NCBI GenBank assembly: GCA_934725835.1
Contig: CAKVCR010000145.1
Span: 1 to 7,173 of the forward strand
Reading direction: 5' to 3'
Length of the DNA: 7,173 nt
Source of the DNA: an uncultured Odoribacter sp.
GTDB lineage: Bacteria; Bacteroidota; Bacteroidia; Bacteroidales; Marinifilaceae
This document shows, one piece after another, positions 1 to 6,190 of this stretch. The notes beneath the pieces are model-generated. The model was not told the DNA's origin and ran no database searches. It saw nothing but the letters and a program-made list of their open reading frames with translations. The translations under genes were made by a program, and so were the position numbers. Within the stretch, counting starts at the first letter, position 1, and the number at the start of each line of letters is the position of its first letter.

Positions 1-1314
1 TACACGATTTATCAGGCGAATTTGATTCTGGAGAATACACACCGTTTCAAAGGAGACCCGGAGAAGTTGAAACCCTATATTCAGCAGGCATATTTTGCCA
101 AGGCAGTGGCTTATTTCTATTTGGCGATGAATTATGGACAGGTGCCGATTACAGGCTCAACAATTGAGTTCTCTAAGTTTCCTCAGAGTCCGATAGGCAA
201 TGTGTTGGATGAGGCGGAAAAATGGGGACTGAAGGCGATGGATTTGCCGACATACGAGGAGTTGGTGGCTACTTCAAAAGAATCCCGAATGAAACAATAT
301 GGCAGCAAGGGTGCCGCGGCTGCTTTGTTGGCACATCTCTATGCGTGGAGAGCCGGCGTAGAAGGCAAGAAAGAGTATTGGGCAAAGGCCGAAGAGTATT
401 GCAGTATGCTCATCGAAGGGAAAGTGGGCAATTATTCGTTGGCTGCGGATCCTGAGACCGTTTGTACAAACGTGATGAAAGGAGGAAGCGCCGAGTCGAT
501 TTGGGAGATTTACTATGACTCACAAGAGGGCTTGCGCACTGATTTGCCAATTACGTTCCCGATAGCTCTGGGAAGTGCGCATCCGATTAACAATCAGTAT
601 TCAGACGGATATTACAAGAGTACGGTGAGAATGATGTATGCTCCCGAAGATTTGCGTAGGGATGCCTATTTTTGGAATATTGATGCGGATTCATTGTTCC
701 TGATTTATAAGAGCAATGAGGAGGTTTATGCTGCAACGAAGTATAGACCGGGAGATTCCATCATAGCAGCGGAGGACAATCAGAAGTTGCAACGGGCATT
801 CCTGTATAAGTTCCGGTATCCACATTACATTAAGCTTGCGTACACTCCGGAGCTTCAATATGCCGGAATCAATCAATATAAGGTGATTTGGAGATTGGGC
901 GAGATATATTTGCTCCGAGCAGAATGTCGGGCCCGTCAGGGGAAGACAAATGCTGCAGACGATTTGAACGAAATTCGCCGTCGGGCTTATGGGGATGATA
1001 TGCACGCTTTCCCGAACTCCGATGATGTGGAGAAAGGGCTGAGCGGGAATATCCAGCTGGCTATTTTCAGAGAGCGGGAGAAGGAGCTGGTGGCTGAATA
1101 TCACCGTTATTTTGACATTATGCGTAACGGTTGGTGTTTTCTGAGAGGGGATGATACTTACGATTATATCAGAAAGGAAATTTCCGAGGCTTATGGCAAG
1201 CTCACGGATAGAGATATTCAAGATGGCGCTTTATATCTAATGTTGGGAGCGGACTGTTTCTCCAATAATGATTTGATTCGCCAAAACAGGTACTGGAATC
1301 GTCGTTCAAATTAA
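1..1314 (+). CDS. SusD/RagB-family outer-membrane lipoprotein, 3' part (5' end outside window)
   Basis: SusD-like proteins are surface lipoproteins that sit as a lid on a SusC TonB-dependent channel and help capture its substrate. The reading frame is open from base 1 (YTIYQANLILEN...) to the TAA at 1312-1314, giving 437 visible residues. The signal peptide, lipid-anchor cysteine and N-terminal region are missing upstream. Family hallmarks are visible in order: an 'AN.IL' helix at the start; a TPR-like helix reading YFAKAVAYFYLAMNYGQVPI around residues 31-50; the RLGEIYLLRAE helix near 298-308, followed by an LNEIRRRA segment; the ERE.EL..E.HR.FD..R segment near 357-374; and a C-terminal N.DLIRQN.YW ending, which is the usual SusD close. 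A TTG at 22-24 is in frame but is not a true start, because the family sequence continues upstream of it. Two lipoprotein genes follow closely, so it is probably in one operon with them. The ligand is unknown. Confidence 0.94.
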   Translation, partial: YTIYQANLILENTHRFKGDPEKLKPYIQQAYFAKAVAYFYLAMNYGQVPITGSTIEFSKFPQSPIGNVLDEAEKWGLKAMDLPTYEELVATSKESRMKQYGSKGAAAALLAHLYAWRAGVEGKKEYWAKAEEYCSMLIEGKVGNYSLAADPETVCTNVMKGGSAESIWEIYYDSQEGLRTDLPITFPIALGSAHPINNQYSDGYYKSTVRMMYAPEDLRRDAYFWNIDADSLFLIYKSNEEVYAATKYRPGDSIIAAEDNQKLQRAFLYKFRYPHYIKLAYTPELQYAGINQYKVIWRLGEIYLLRAECRARQGKTNAADDLNEIRRRAYGDDMHAFPNSDDVEKGLSGNIQLAIFREREKELVAEYHRYFDIMRNGWCFLRGDDTYDYIRKEISEAYGKLTDRDIQDGALYLMLGADCFSNNDLIRQNRYWNRRSN

Positions 1315-1326
1315 AAGAAGAATATT

Positions 1327-1956
1327 ATGAGAAGAATTTTATATGCAATATTGTTTCTAAGCTCGTTGTTGTATGTGGGGTGTACAAAAGATAATTACAT
1401 CGACACTGGGATTAGTAAAGGGCGTTTTCATGGGAATTTGATGCAGTATATGGCATCAAACTCCTACGATTGGGATTCTACGATTCTGTTGGTTCGCCAT
1501 GCGGGAGAGGAGATGGTGCGACTTTTCGAGGGGAAAGACCCGGCACACAAGGAGATTACGTTTTTCGGTATCACGAATCATTCGATTCGTCGGCATTTGT
1601 TGGAATTCGGTCACAAACGGGTGTCTGACCTTGATCCGGAGTGGTGTCGTGAAATGTTGTTGAGGCATGTGATTGACGGAAAACTCTATCGGAAGGACAT
1701 TCCTTACGGAGAACCGACAACTTACGGTTCCCCGGGTACGGGAGGCAGCTACTTGAATACCTTGGCGGATACGAAAATATGGGTGTTTATCATGAAGCAG
1801 TCGAAGAATGGAGTGGTGGAGAATGCAGCCAAGCCGATACACATCAGTTTTATGAACTCCCAGCCTATATTTGCCATTGCCTCGGGAGACATTGAGCCGG
1901 ATAATTGTATCGTGCACGCATTGGAGTATAATTTCGCATTGGGATATGAAGAATAA
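1327..1956 (+). CDS. Fasciclin (FAS1)-like domain lipoprotein
   Basis: This is a predicted lipoprotein of 209 residues. The N-terminus has two arginines, a hydrophobic stretch (ILYAILFLSSLLYV) and a lipobox-like YVGC with the lipidated cysteine at residue 19. The rest, about residues 36-205, fits a divergent FAS1 fold: an ITFFGITNHSI segment (77-87) in the place of the conserved T.FAPTN motif, LLRHVIDGK (111-119) in the place of the 'YH' region, and a closing DIEPDNCIVHALEYNFALG (188-206) resembling the conserved ending in which an N-x-x-(I/V)-H core leads into the final strand. FAS1 domains usually mediate adhesion or protein contacts. Such lipoproteins are common next to SusC/SusD pairs in Bacteroidales, where they may be accessory surface proteins. 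The gene starts 12 bases after the SusD stop, which suggests co-transcription. The FAS1 call rests on motif reading only, and the ligand is unknown. Confidence 0.78.
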   Translation: MRRILYAILFLSSLLYVGCTKDNYIDTGISKGRFHGNLMQYMASNSYDWDSTILLVRHAGEEMVRLFEGKDPAHKEITFFGITNHSIRRHLLEFGHKRVSDLDPEWCREMLLRHVIDGKLYRKDIPYGEPTTYGSPGTGGSYLNTLADTKIWVFIMKQSKNGVVENAAKPIHISFMNSQPIFAIASGDIEPDNCIVHALEYNFALGYEE

Positions 1957-1968
1957 TTCAAAAAATAC

Positions 1969-2403
1969 ATGAAGATGAAACAAATAATGATATGGATAAT
2001 ATTGGCAGTAGGCCTGTCGGTCGGAGCCTGCCATCAGACAACAGTGGGTTACCTGATAGCAGAGAATGCTTCTTATGACCCGGACACAATGTATATTCGC
2101 AAGACGTTGGATCCGGAATTGGATGCAATCCGAATGGAGAGTAAGACTCCTTGGGTGAGTTTGACGTTGCAAGGATACGAGGGAACTCAGCAGATTTTAT
2201 TTAGCGTGGAGTCAGTGACTTCTAACCTGGGCGAGGAGGCTGCAGCAACCTTCAAGAAAGACCTGACAATTCGTGGTGGCGGAGTCCTGTTGTATCCGGT
2301 AGAGAATGATGCAAAGCCTGGCGTATACAAGGTGTCGGTTCGATTGACGAATCCGGGATACTCTCACGTTTTGCAGGATGCCATGACAATTATAGTAGAG
2401 TGA
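1969..2403 (+). CDS. Small putative surface lipoprotein, SusD-linked, function unknown
   Basis: The 144-residue product has a type II signal peptide: Lys at 2 and 4, a hydrophobic core (IMIWIILAVGLSV) and a VGAC lipobox with the cysteine at residue 21. ATG 1969 and ATG 1975 are both usable starts; the longer is given. The mature part is only about 123 residues. It has a GYLIAENASYDPDTMYI opening, a PWVSLTLQGYEGTQQI segment (61-76), and a C-terminal part rich in alternating beta-type residues (GVYKVSVRLTNPGYSHVL, then AMTIIVE), suggesting a small beta-sandwich or Ig-like fold. I recognise this as a type of protein encoded beside SusD and FAS1 lipoproteins in Bacteroidales but cannot assign a function. 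It lies 12 bases after the FAS1 gene. It ends with tandem in-frame stops (TGA TAA) and appears to be the last gene of the operon. No obvious intrinsic terminator follows. Confidence 0.75.
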   Translation: MKMKQIMIWIILAVGLSVGACHQTTVGYLIAENASYDPDTMYIRKTLDPELDAIRMESKTPWVSLTLQGYEGTQQILFSVESVTSNLGEEAAATFKKDLTIRGGGVLLYPVENDAKPGVYKVSVRLTNPGYSHVLQDAMTIIVE

Positions 2404-2423
2404 TAAAATATAATTTTTCACCT

Positions 2424-2459
2424 TTTGCTTTTCAATTGTAAGTTTTTGTGCTATCTTTG
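2424..2459 (+). promoter_or_regulatory. Candidate housekeeping promoter of the yceD-rpmF-fabH operon
   Basis: TATCTTTG at 2452-2459 is an exact match to the Bacteroidota -7 consensus TAnnTTTG, in the short gap between the lipoprotein operon and yceD. The -33 element is less clear: TTTG at 2424-2427 is 24 bases upstream and TTG at 2436-2438 is 13 bases upstream, neither at the usual spacing. Transcription would start near 2466, leaving a leader of about 15 bases before the preferred GTG start of yceD. Confidence 0.6.
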
Positions 2460-2480
2460 CGCCGTTTTACTTCAGAGGAC

Positions 2481-2993
2481 GTGAACAGATTGAACGAATA
2501 TAAGATAGCATTCAGGGGATTGGGAGAGGGAAAGCACTCTTTTGATTTCGTTTTGGACTCTGCCTTTTTCGATTGCTTCGAGGCAACTAAAGGTACGGAG
2601 GGCAAAGTGGATGCTGTCATTGTTATTATTAAAAGTTCGCTGTTGATGGAGGTGAAGATAAAACTTGACGGAGTGGTAAAAGCCGTTTGCGACCGCTGCC
2701 TGGGAGAATTAGAACTGCCGATACATGGCGAAATGGAGCTGATTGTCAAACAGAGTGGGCGTGAAGAGGGAAACGATGATGATTATATTATCGTAACGCC
2801 GGAGGATGATTTTTTAGATATGAGCACTTATCTTTATGAGACTTATATGTTGAATTATCCGATGCGGGTGGTGCACGAGGACGGCGAGTGTGACGAAAGC
2901 ATGCAAGAAATGCTCCGTGAATATGTGATAGATGAAGAAGAGAAGCCGATAGACCCGAGATGGGACGAGCTTAGAAAATTAATTAATAACTAA
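2481..2993 (+). CDS. yceD: DUF177 / YceD family protein (large-subunit rRNA accumulation)
   Basis: YceD/DUF177 proteins are small cytoplasmic proteins, usually encoded directly before rpmF and linked to 23S rRNA and large-subunit maturation. This one has the family signature CDRCLGELELP (residues 70-80), an acidic middle (EEGNDDD, then TPEDDFLDMSTYLYE), a VVHEDGEC segment with a third cysteine at 137, and a DPRWDELRKL ending typical of Bacteroidales members. The frame is open from a GTG at 2448, but that codon lies upstream of the predicted transcription start. GTG at 2481 gives 170 residues beginning MNRLNEYKI, which fits the family's short N-terminus ahead of the conserved YKI strand. A TTG at 2490, with AGAGGA ten bases upstream, is the alternative. 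The gene sits 13 bases ahead of rpmF, the conserved arrangement. Confidence 0.9.
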   Translation: MNRLNEYKIAFRGLGEGKHSFDFVLDSAFFDCFEATKGTEGKVDAVIVIIKSSLLMEVKIKLDGVVKAVCDRCLGELELPIHGEMELIVKQSGREEGNDDDYIIVTPEDDFLDMSTYLYETYMLNYPMRVVHEDGECDESMQEMLREYVIDEEEKPIDPRWDELRKLINN

Positions 2994-3006
2994 AAATAAC
3001 AGAGAA

Positions 3007-3192
3007 ATGGCACATCCGAAACACCGAACCTCAAAACAGAGAAGAAATAAGAGAAGAACGCATGATGCAATTACTTCAACTGCAATCATGAAGTGTTCTA
3101 ACTGTGGTGCTGCTGTAAAGTATCACACCGTATGTCCTGAATGTGGGTATTACAGAGGAAAGTTGGCTATTGAGAAAGCAGTAGTAGCATAA
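3007..3192 (+). CDS. rpmF: Large ribosomal subunit protein bL32 (zinc-ribbon form)
   Basis: The 61-residue product is ribosomal protein L32 of the 50S subunit. It starts MAHPKHRTSKQRRNKRRTH, the very basic rRNA-binding tail of the family. It carries two Cys-x2-Cys pairs (C30/C33 and C43/C46) that form a zinc ribbon, so this is the zinc-binding (C+) paralogue type rather than the cysteine-free form made under zinc starvation. Length is normal for Bacteroidota. AGAGAA immediately precedes the ATG, but Bacteroidota rely little on Shine-Dalgarno pairing. The gene follows yceD by 13 bases and precedes fabH by about 100 bases, so the three are probably co-transcribed. Confidence 0.97.
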   Translation: MAHPKHRTSKQRRNKRRTHDAITSTAIMKCSNCGAAVKYHTVCPECGYYRGKLAIEKAVVA

Positions 3193-3225
3193 TCTTGTCA
3201 CTAAAGGATTGTTTAGATTATACCG

Positions 3226-3256
3226 GCCAGCCTCCTATGTTGTAGGGGGCTATGGC
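3226..3256 (+). other. Stem-loop in the rpmF-fabH gap
   Basis: AGCCTCCT (3229-3236) pairs with AGGGGGCT (3244-3251) across a 7-base loop, with one G-T pair. The stem extends by GCC (3226-3228) with GGC (3254-3256) across a two-base bulge. No clean T run follows (TGTTTAATAGTTT), so it is at best a weak terminator. It could attenuate read-through into fabH or mark a processing point, letting L32 be made in excess of FabH. This role is inferred. Confidence 0.5.
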
Positions 3257-3294
3257 TGTTTAATAGTTTAGACGGACTTGTAAAATTGTTTAAT

Positions 3295-4296
3295 ATGAAT
3301 AGGCCGAGAGCTATAATAACCGGAGTAGGGGCATACTATCCCGACTATATTCTGAATAACGAGGAGTTGAGCCGTATGGTTGACACCTCGGACGAGTGGA
3401 TTATGACTCGTGTAGGTATTAAGGAAAGACATATTCTGAAAGATCCTACAAAAGGAAGTGCGTGGATGGGAGCTCAGGCGGTAAACCAGTTGTTGGAAAA
3501 AACAGGTACCAAACCAGAGGAGGTTGATCTGTTGATTTGTGCAACGGTGACACCGGATATGCACTTCCCTGCAAATGCACAGGTGATTTCAGATATGGTG
3601 GGTATCAAGAATGCCTTTGGATTTGATTTGAATGCAGGATGTTCAGGATTTTTGTTCGGATTGGTTACTGCAACGCAATACGTTGAGAGCGGACGCTACA
3701 AAAAAGTGGTTTTTGTAGGGTGTGAAAAGATGTCAGTGATTACCGACTATACTGATCGTAAAACCTGTCCATTGTTTGGAGATGCCGCTGCAGCAGTGCT
3801 GTTGGAGCCGACAGAAGAGGAATTGGGTGTTATGGACCATATTTTGCGTTCTGACGGTATGGGACGTGACCATCTTTATATGAAAGCCGGTGGTTCGTTG
3901 AATCCTCCTTCAATAGAGACGGTGACAAATCGAGAACATTATATTTACCAGGACGGACAGTTTGTGTTCAAACATGCTGTGACGAACATGGCGGATACAG
4001 CAGCTGAAATCATGGAAAAGAATGGTTTGAAGCCGGAAGATATCGCTTGGCTGGTGCCTCATCAGGCAAATTTACGTATCATTGATGCCACTGGGCGTCG
4101 TATGGGATTGAATCCTGAAAAGGTGATGGTGAATATACAGAAGTATGGAAATACAACTTCAGCAACCATCCCATTGTGTCTGTATGAATGGGAAAATCAG
4201 TTGCATAAGGGTGATAATCTAATTCTTGCCGCTTTCGGTGCCGGATTTACATGGGGCGCCGTTTGGTTAAAGTGGGCATACGACCCGAAAAAATAA
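3295..4296 (+). CDS. fabH: Beta-ketoacyl-ACP synthase III (FabH)
   Basis: FabH condenses a short acyl-CoA, usually acetyl-CoA or branched primers, with malonyl-ACP to begin fatty-acid synthesis in the cytoplasm. The protein is complete at 333 residues, the normal family length. The catalytic triad is intact: Cys116 in DLNAGCSGFL, His256 in VPHQANLRI, and Asn286 in KYGNTTSATIPL. Other family landmarks are TSDEWIMTRVGIKERH (31-46), FGDAAAAVLLEP (161-172), and the AAFGAGFTWGAVWL close. The frame is open from a TTG at 3286, but ATG at 3295 gives the family-typical start MNRPRAIITGVGAYYP and is preferred. It follows yceD-rpmF as in many bacteria, although plsX, often found between rpmF and fabH elsewhere, is absent here. 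A strong terminator follows directly. Confidence 0.97.
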   Translation: MNRPRAIITGVGAYYPDYILNNEELSRMVDTSDEWIMTRVGIKERHILKDPTKGSAWMGAQAVNQLLEKTGTKPEEVDLLICATVTPDMHFPANAQVISDMVGIKNAFGFDLNAGCSGFLFGLVTATQYVESGRYKKVVFVGCEKMSVITDYTDRKTCPLFGDAAAAVLLEPTEEELGVMDHILRSDGMGRDHLYMKAGGSLNPPSIETVTNREHYIYQDGQFVFKHAVTNMADTAAEIMEKNGLKPEDIAWLVPHQANLRIIDATGRRMGLNPEKVMVNIQKYGNTTSATIPLCLYEWENQLHKGDNLILAAFGAGFTWGAVWLKWAYDPKK

Positions 4297-4300
4297 TTGA

Positions 4301-4327
4301 GAGCCGCCTTGATGCGGCTCTTTTTTT
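4301..4327 (+). terminator. Intrinsic terminator of the yceD-rpmF-fabH operon
   Basis: GAGCCGC (4301-4307) pairs perfectly with GCGGCTC (4314-4320) across a 6-base loop, and seven T residues follow at 4321-4327. It begins four bases after the fabH stop codon. This is a textbook Rho-independent terminator and closes the housekeeping operon before the sigma-factor gene. Confidence 0.93.
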
Positions 4328-4342
4328 CAAGAATATTTTTTC

Positions 4343-4350
4343 TACTTTCG
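4343..4350 (+). promoter_or_regulatory. Candidate -7 element for the ECF sigma gene
   Basis: TACTTTCG matches the Bacteroidota -7 consensus TAnnTTTG at all but one position and lies 21 bases before the sigma-factor ATG, just past the fabH terminator. No convincing -33 element is visible; the upstream bases are the terminator T run and A/T-rich sequence. A promoter is needed here because the terminator isolates this operon, but the exact element is uncertain. Confidence 0.4.
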
Positions 4351-4371
4351 CTTGTCGAAATATAATTGGGT

Positions 4372-4923
4372 ATGATTGAAAATGTTCATATTAAAGAAAT
4401 TGCAGAAGGGAATAGTAAGACGTTGAGCAAATTATATGATGAATGGTATAAACGTTTTTTTTATTATACGTTCAAGCTAACCCATGAAAAGGAATTATCT
4501 GAAGATTTAGTGCAAGAGGCTTTTGTGTTGTATTGGAATAACCGTAGAGATTTCACTGATGTTTTGGCTGTAAAAACTTATTTTTATTTGACATTGCGAA
4601 ATAAAATATTGTCTCATTTCCGAGATTCCTCTATACATAAAAGAATTTTAAATAGCATTGTAGATTCAAATGTAATTGAGGACGGGAATTTATTGATTGT
4701 TGCAGATGTATGTGGTGAAGTTCAGCAAGCTATTGCCACTTTGCCCCAACAGACACAGAATGTTATAAGAATGAGTATGTTGGATATGAAGCTTGAAGAA
4801 ATAGCTTCAGAATTAAATATTTCTGTGAACACCGTTAAAACTTTAAAAAAAAATGCCTACAAATATCTTCGTCAACGTTTGAATTATCTAAAGAGTTTTG
4901 TCTTTTTCTTGTTTTTTTTCTAA
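4372..4923 (+). CDS. ECF RNA polymerase sigma factor (sigma-70 family)
   Basis: The 183-residue product is an extracytoplasmic-function sigma factor of the type paired with FecR anti-sigma factors and SusC-like receptors in Bacteroidota. The sigma-2 region (about 17-85) includes LYDEWYKRFFYYTFKLT and the ELSEDLVQEAFVLYWNNR helix (41-59), the core-polymerase and -10 binding part. Sigma-4 (about 117-170) has the helix-turn-helix LEEIASELNISVNTVKTLKKNAYKYLRQRL. ATG 4372 is preferred over the in-frame TTG 4366. The protein ends in an unusual hydrophobic tail (SFVFFLFFF). A run of nine A (4845-4853) lies in the sigma-4 recognition-helix coding region. The gene is very A+T-rich compared with the fabH operon. 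The anti-sigma gene starts 53 bases downstream. The likely target is the downstream SusC promoter, by analogy with FecI-FecR systems. Confidence 0.95.
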   Translation: MIENVHIKEIAEGNSKTLSKLYDEWYKRFFYYTFKLTHEKELSEDLVQEAFVLYWNNRRDFTDVLAVKTYFYLTLRNKILSHFRDSSIHKRILNSIVDSNVIEDGNLLIVADVCGEVQQAIATLPQQTQNVIRMSMLDMKLEEIASELNISVNTVKTLKKNAYKYLRQRLNYLKSFVFFLFFF

Positions 4924-4932
4924 ATGGATTCA

Positions 4933-4976
4933 CCCGTTTTTCTGTTTTGTGAAATTTCATAGAAAAGAAAAATGGG
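4933..4976 (+). repeat. 44-base near-perfect inverted repeat between sigma and anti-sigma genes
   Basis: The sequence folds about a centre at 4954/4955. The 22-base arms make 18 Watson-Crick pairs, three G-T pairs and one mismatch (G4944/A4965). The base is CCCG/TGGG, the middle is T-rich against A-rich, and the core is the perfect palindrome TGAAATTTCA (4950-4959). The right arm ends at the base before the FecR ATG (4977), so in RNA it would cover the whole translation initiation region. No T run follows, which argues against a terminator. It begins nine bases after the sigma stop codon. Confidence 0.82.
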
Positions 4977-6164
4977 ATGAATAAGGATTTGTTTTTTGTA
5001 AAAATAGCAGATATAATATTTAGAAAAATATATGATGATTCTGAATTGAGCCAAGATGAAATTCAGCTTTGGAATGAATGGATTCGAGAATCTGCTGAGA
5101 ATCAAAAACTGTGGAAAGAATTAAGTAGTGGGGTGTATGATACAGATTTTGAAAAAATATCAGCGTTAACTGATCAACACAAGCAGTGGAAGCGCATAGA
5201 ACGTGTTGTGTATAAACAAAAACGGTATTTAATAATAAAATTGTCTATGTGCGCAGCTATTGCAGTATTGTTGCTGTGCATAGGATTTAAGTACTTAGTC
5301 GATAGTTCTAGTCATAATGATTATTTGCAACAGGGAATAATCTATCCTGCAAAACGACAAGCAGTTTTGGTTTTAAATGATGGGAAGAATATACCTCTAG
5401 ATATAAGTGATACACTTGTTGCAATAGAGAATTCTGAAGTGAAAATTTCTTCCGGTCAGATTCAATATGTTACCGGAGACACTGCTATACCGACTCCTGC
5501 ATTAAATTATAATACCATTATCGTTCCTAAGGGTGGAATTTATTCCTTGATTTTAAGCGATGGTTCTAAAGTTTTTTTGAATTCTGATTCAGAATTAACT
5601 TATCCCGTGCATTTCGATAAATCAAGACGTGAAGTGATATTAAAGGGAGAAGCTTTTTTTGAAATAGCTCGTGATTCTAAAAGGTCTTTTGTCGTGAAAA
5701 CAGATATGATAGACGTTAAGGTGTTAGGGACTGTTTTTAATGTTATGGCTTATGAAGATGAACCTCAAGTACAAACAACGTTGTTATCAGGCAAAGTTGA
5801 AGTTGCAATGCATAATACAAATAAACAGAATCAATTGATGCCTGGTTATCAGGCTGTTTGTGAGCGCAGTACCAAGCATTTATATATTAAAAAGATAGAT
5901 GCTCATTTTAAATCATTGTGGAGAGATGGTGTTATTGTTTTAGAGGATGATAGTTTGGAATCTGTTATGCGGATGCTCTCGCGTTGGTATGATGTGAAGT
6001 ATGTATACAAAGATTCTTTGTCAGGAAGTCATACGTTTACGGGTAAGATAGACCGTAACATTGCTTTAGATGATGTACTGAAAAAAATATCATTATTGGG
6101 GGGACCATCTTTTGTGATAAAAGATAGAATAATTTATATATCAGAAAAAAAGAAAAACCGGTAA
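4977..6164 (+). CDS. FecR-family anti-sigma factor, inner-membrane
   Basis: This 395-residue protein has the standard Bacteroidota FecR layout. A cytoplasmic N-terminal part (1-82) carries the short helical sigma-binding region, including ELSQDEIQLWNEWIRESAENQKLW (23-46). A single membrane span lies at about 84-106 (YLIIKLSMCAAIAVLLLCIGF). The periplasmic FecR domain (about 180-280) contains the family motifs VPKGGIYSLILSDGSKVFLNSDSELTYP, then LKGEAFFEIARD, FVVKT and VKVLGTVFNVMAY. The C-terminal domain (about 318-390) with LEDDSLESVMRMLSRWYDV, FTGKI and DDVLKKIS is the STN-like DUF4974 type. It should hold the neighbouring sigma factor at the membrane until the STN domain of the SusC receptor signals. 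The start codon is fixed by family length and lies right after a large inverted repeat. The stop codon lies inside a downstream stem-loop. Confidence 0.95.
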   Translation: MNKDLFFVKIADIIFRKIYDDSELSQDEIQLWNEWIRESAENQKLWKELSSGVYDTDFEKISALTDQHKQWKRIERVVYKQKRYLIIKLSMCAAIAVLLLCIGFKYLVDSSSHNDYLQQGIIYPAKRQAVLVLNDGKNIPLDISDTLVAIENSEVKISSGQIQYVTGDTAIPTPALNYNTIIVPKGGIYSLILSDGSKVFLNSDSELTYPVHFDKSRREVILKGEAFFEIARDSKRSFVVKTDMIDVKVLGTVFNVMAYEDEPQVQTTLLSGKVEVAMHNTNKQNQLMPGYQAVCERSTKHLYIKKIDAHFKSLWRDGVIVLEDDSLESVMRMLSRWYDVKYVYKDSLSGSHTFTGKIDRNIALDDVLKKISLLGGPSFVIKDRIIYISEKKKNR

Positions 6165-6184
6165 CAGTCGCGAATGTTACCGGT
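6157..6184 (+). other. Stem-loop 1 in the fecR-susC junction, containing the fecR stop codon
   Basis: ACCGGTAACA (6157-6166) pairs perfectly with TGTTACCGGT (6175-6184), ten base pairs around the 8-base loop GTCGCGAA. The FecR stop codon TAA (6162-6164) lies inside the left arm. The loop contains the self-complementary hexamer TCGCGA. No T run follows, so a simple intrinsic terminator is unlikely. It may limit read-through, stabilise one segment of the transcript, or be a regulator site. Confidence 0.75.
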
Positions 6185-6190
6185 CAATCA

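Noticed and set aside
691..1221. Long open frame on the minus strand within the SusD gene
   Set aside because: It is fully inside a well-supported SusD-family gene, its translation has no recognisable domain, and it reads as the antisense shadow of conserved codons.
1456..2172. 238-codon minus-strand open frame across the two lipoprotein genes
   Set aside because: It spans both lipoprotein genes antisense, has a low-complexity His/Cys/Arg-rich translation, and lacks any recognisable motif. Both sense-strand genes have clear signal peptides and operon spacing.
2432..2749. Minus-strand Ser/Thr-rich open frame over yceD
   Set aside because: It is antisense to the conserved CDRCL region of DUF177. 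The Ser/Thr-rich translation is what antisense of this codon usage produces.
3281..3288. TAAAATTG as a -7 promoter element for fabH
   Set aside because: It has one mismatch to TAnnTTTG and ends six bases before the fabH ATG, leaving no room for a leader. Co-transcription with rpmF is more likely.
4933..4976. Reading the sigma/anti-sigma inverted repeat as an intrinsic terminator
   Set aside because: The right arm is followed directly by ATGAATAAGG on the + strand, with no T run, and the reverse strand has no T run after the stem either.
4920..5105. 61-codon minus-strand frame over the sigma/fecR junction
   Set aside because: It overlaps the large inverted repeat and the fecR 5' end and is rich in Phe, Ile and Tyr from A/T-rich DNA. 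It has no start signal or domain.
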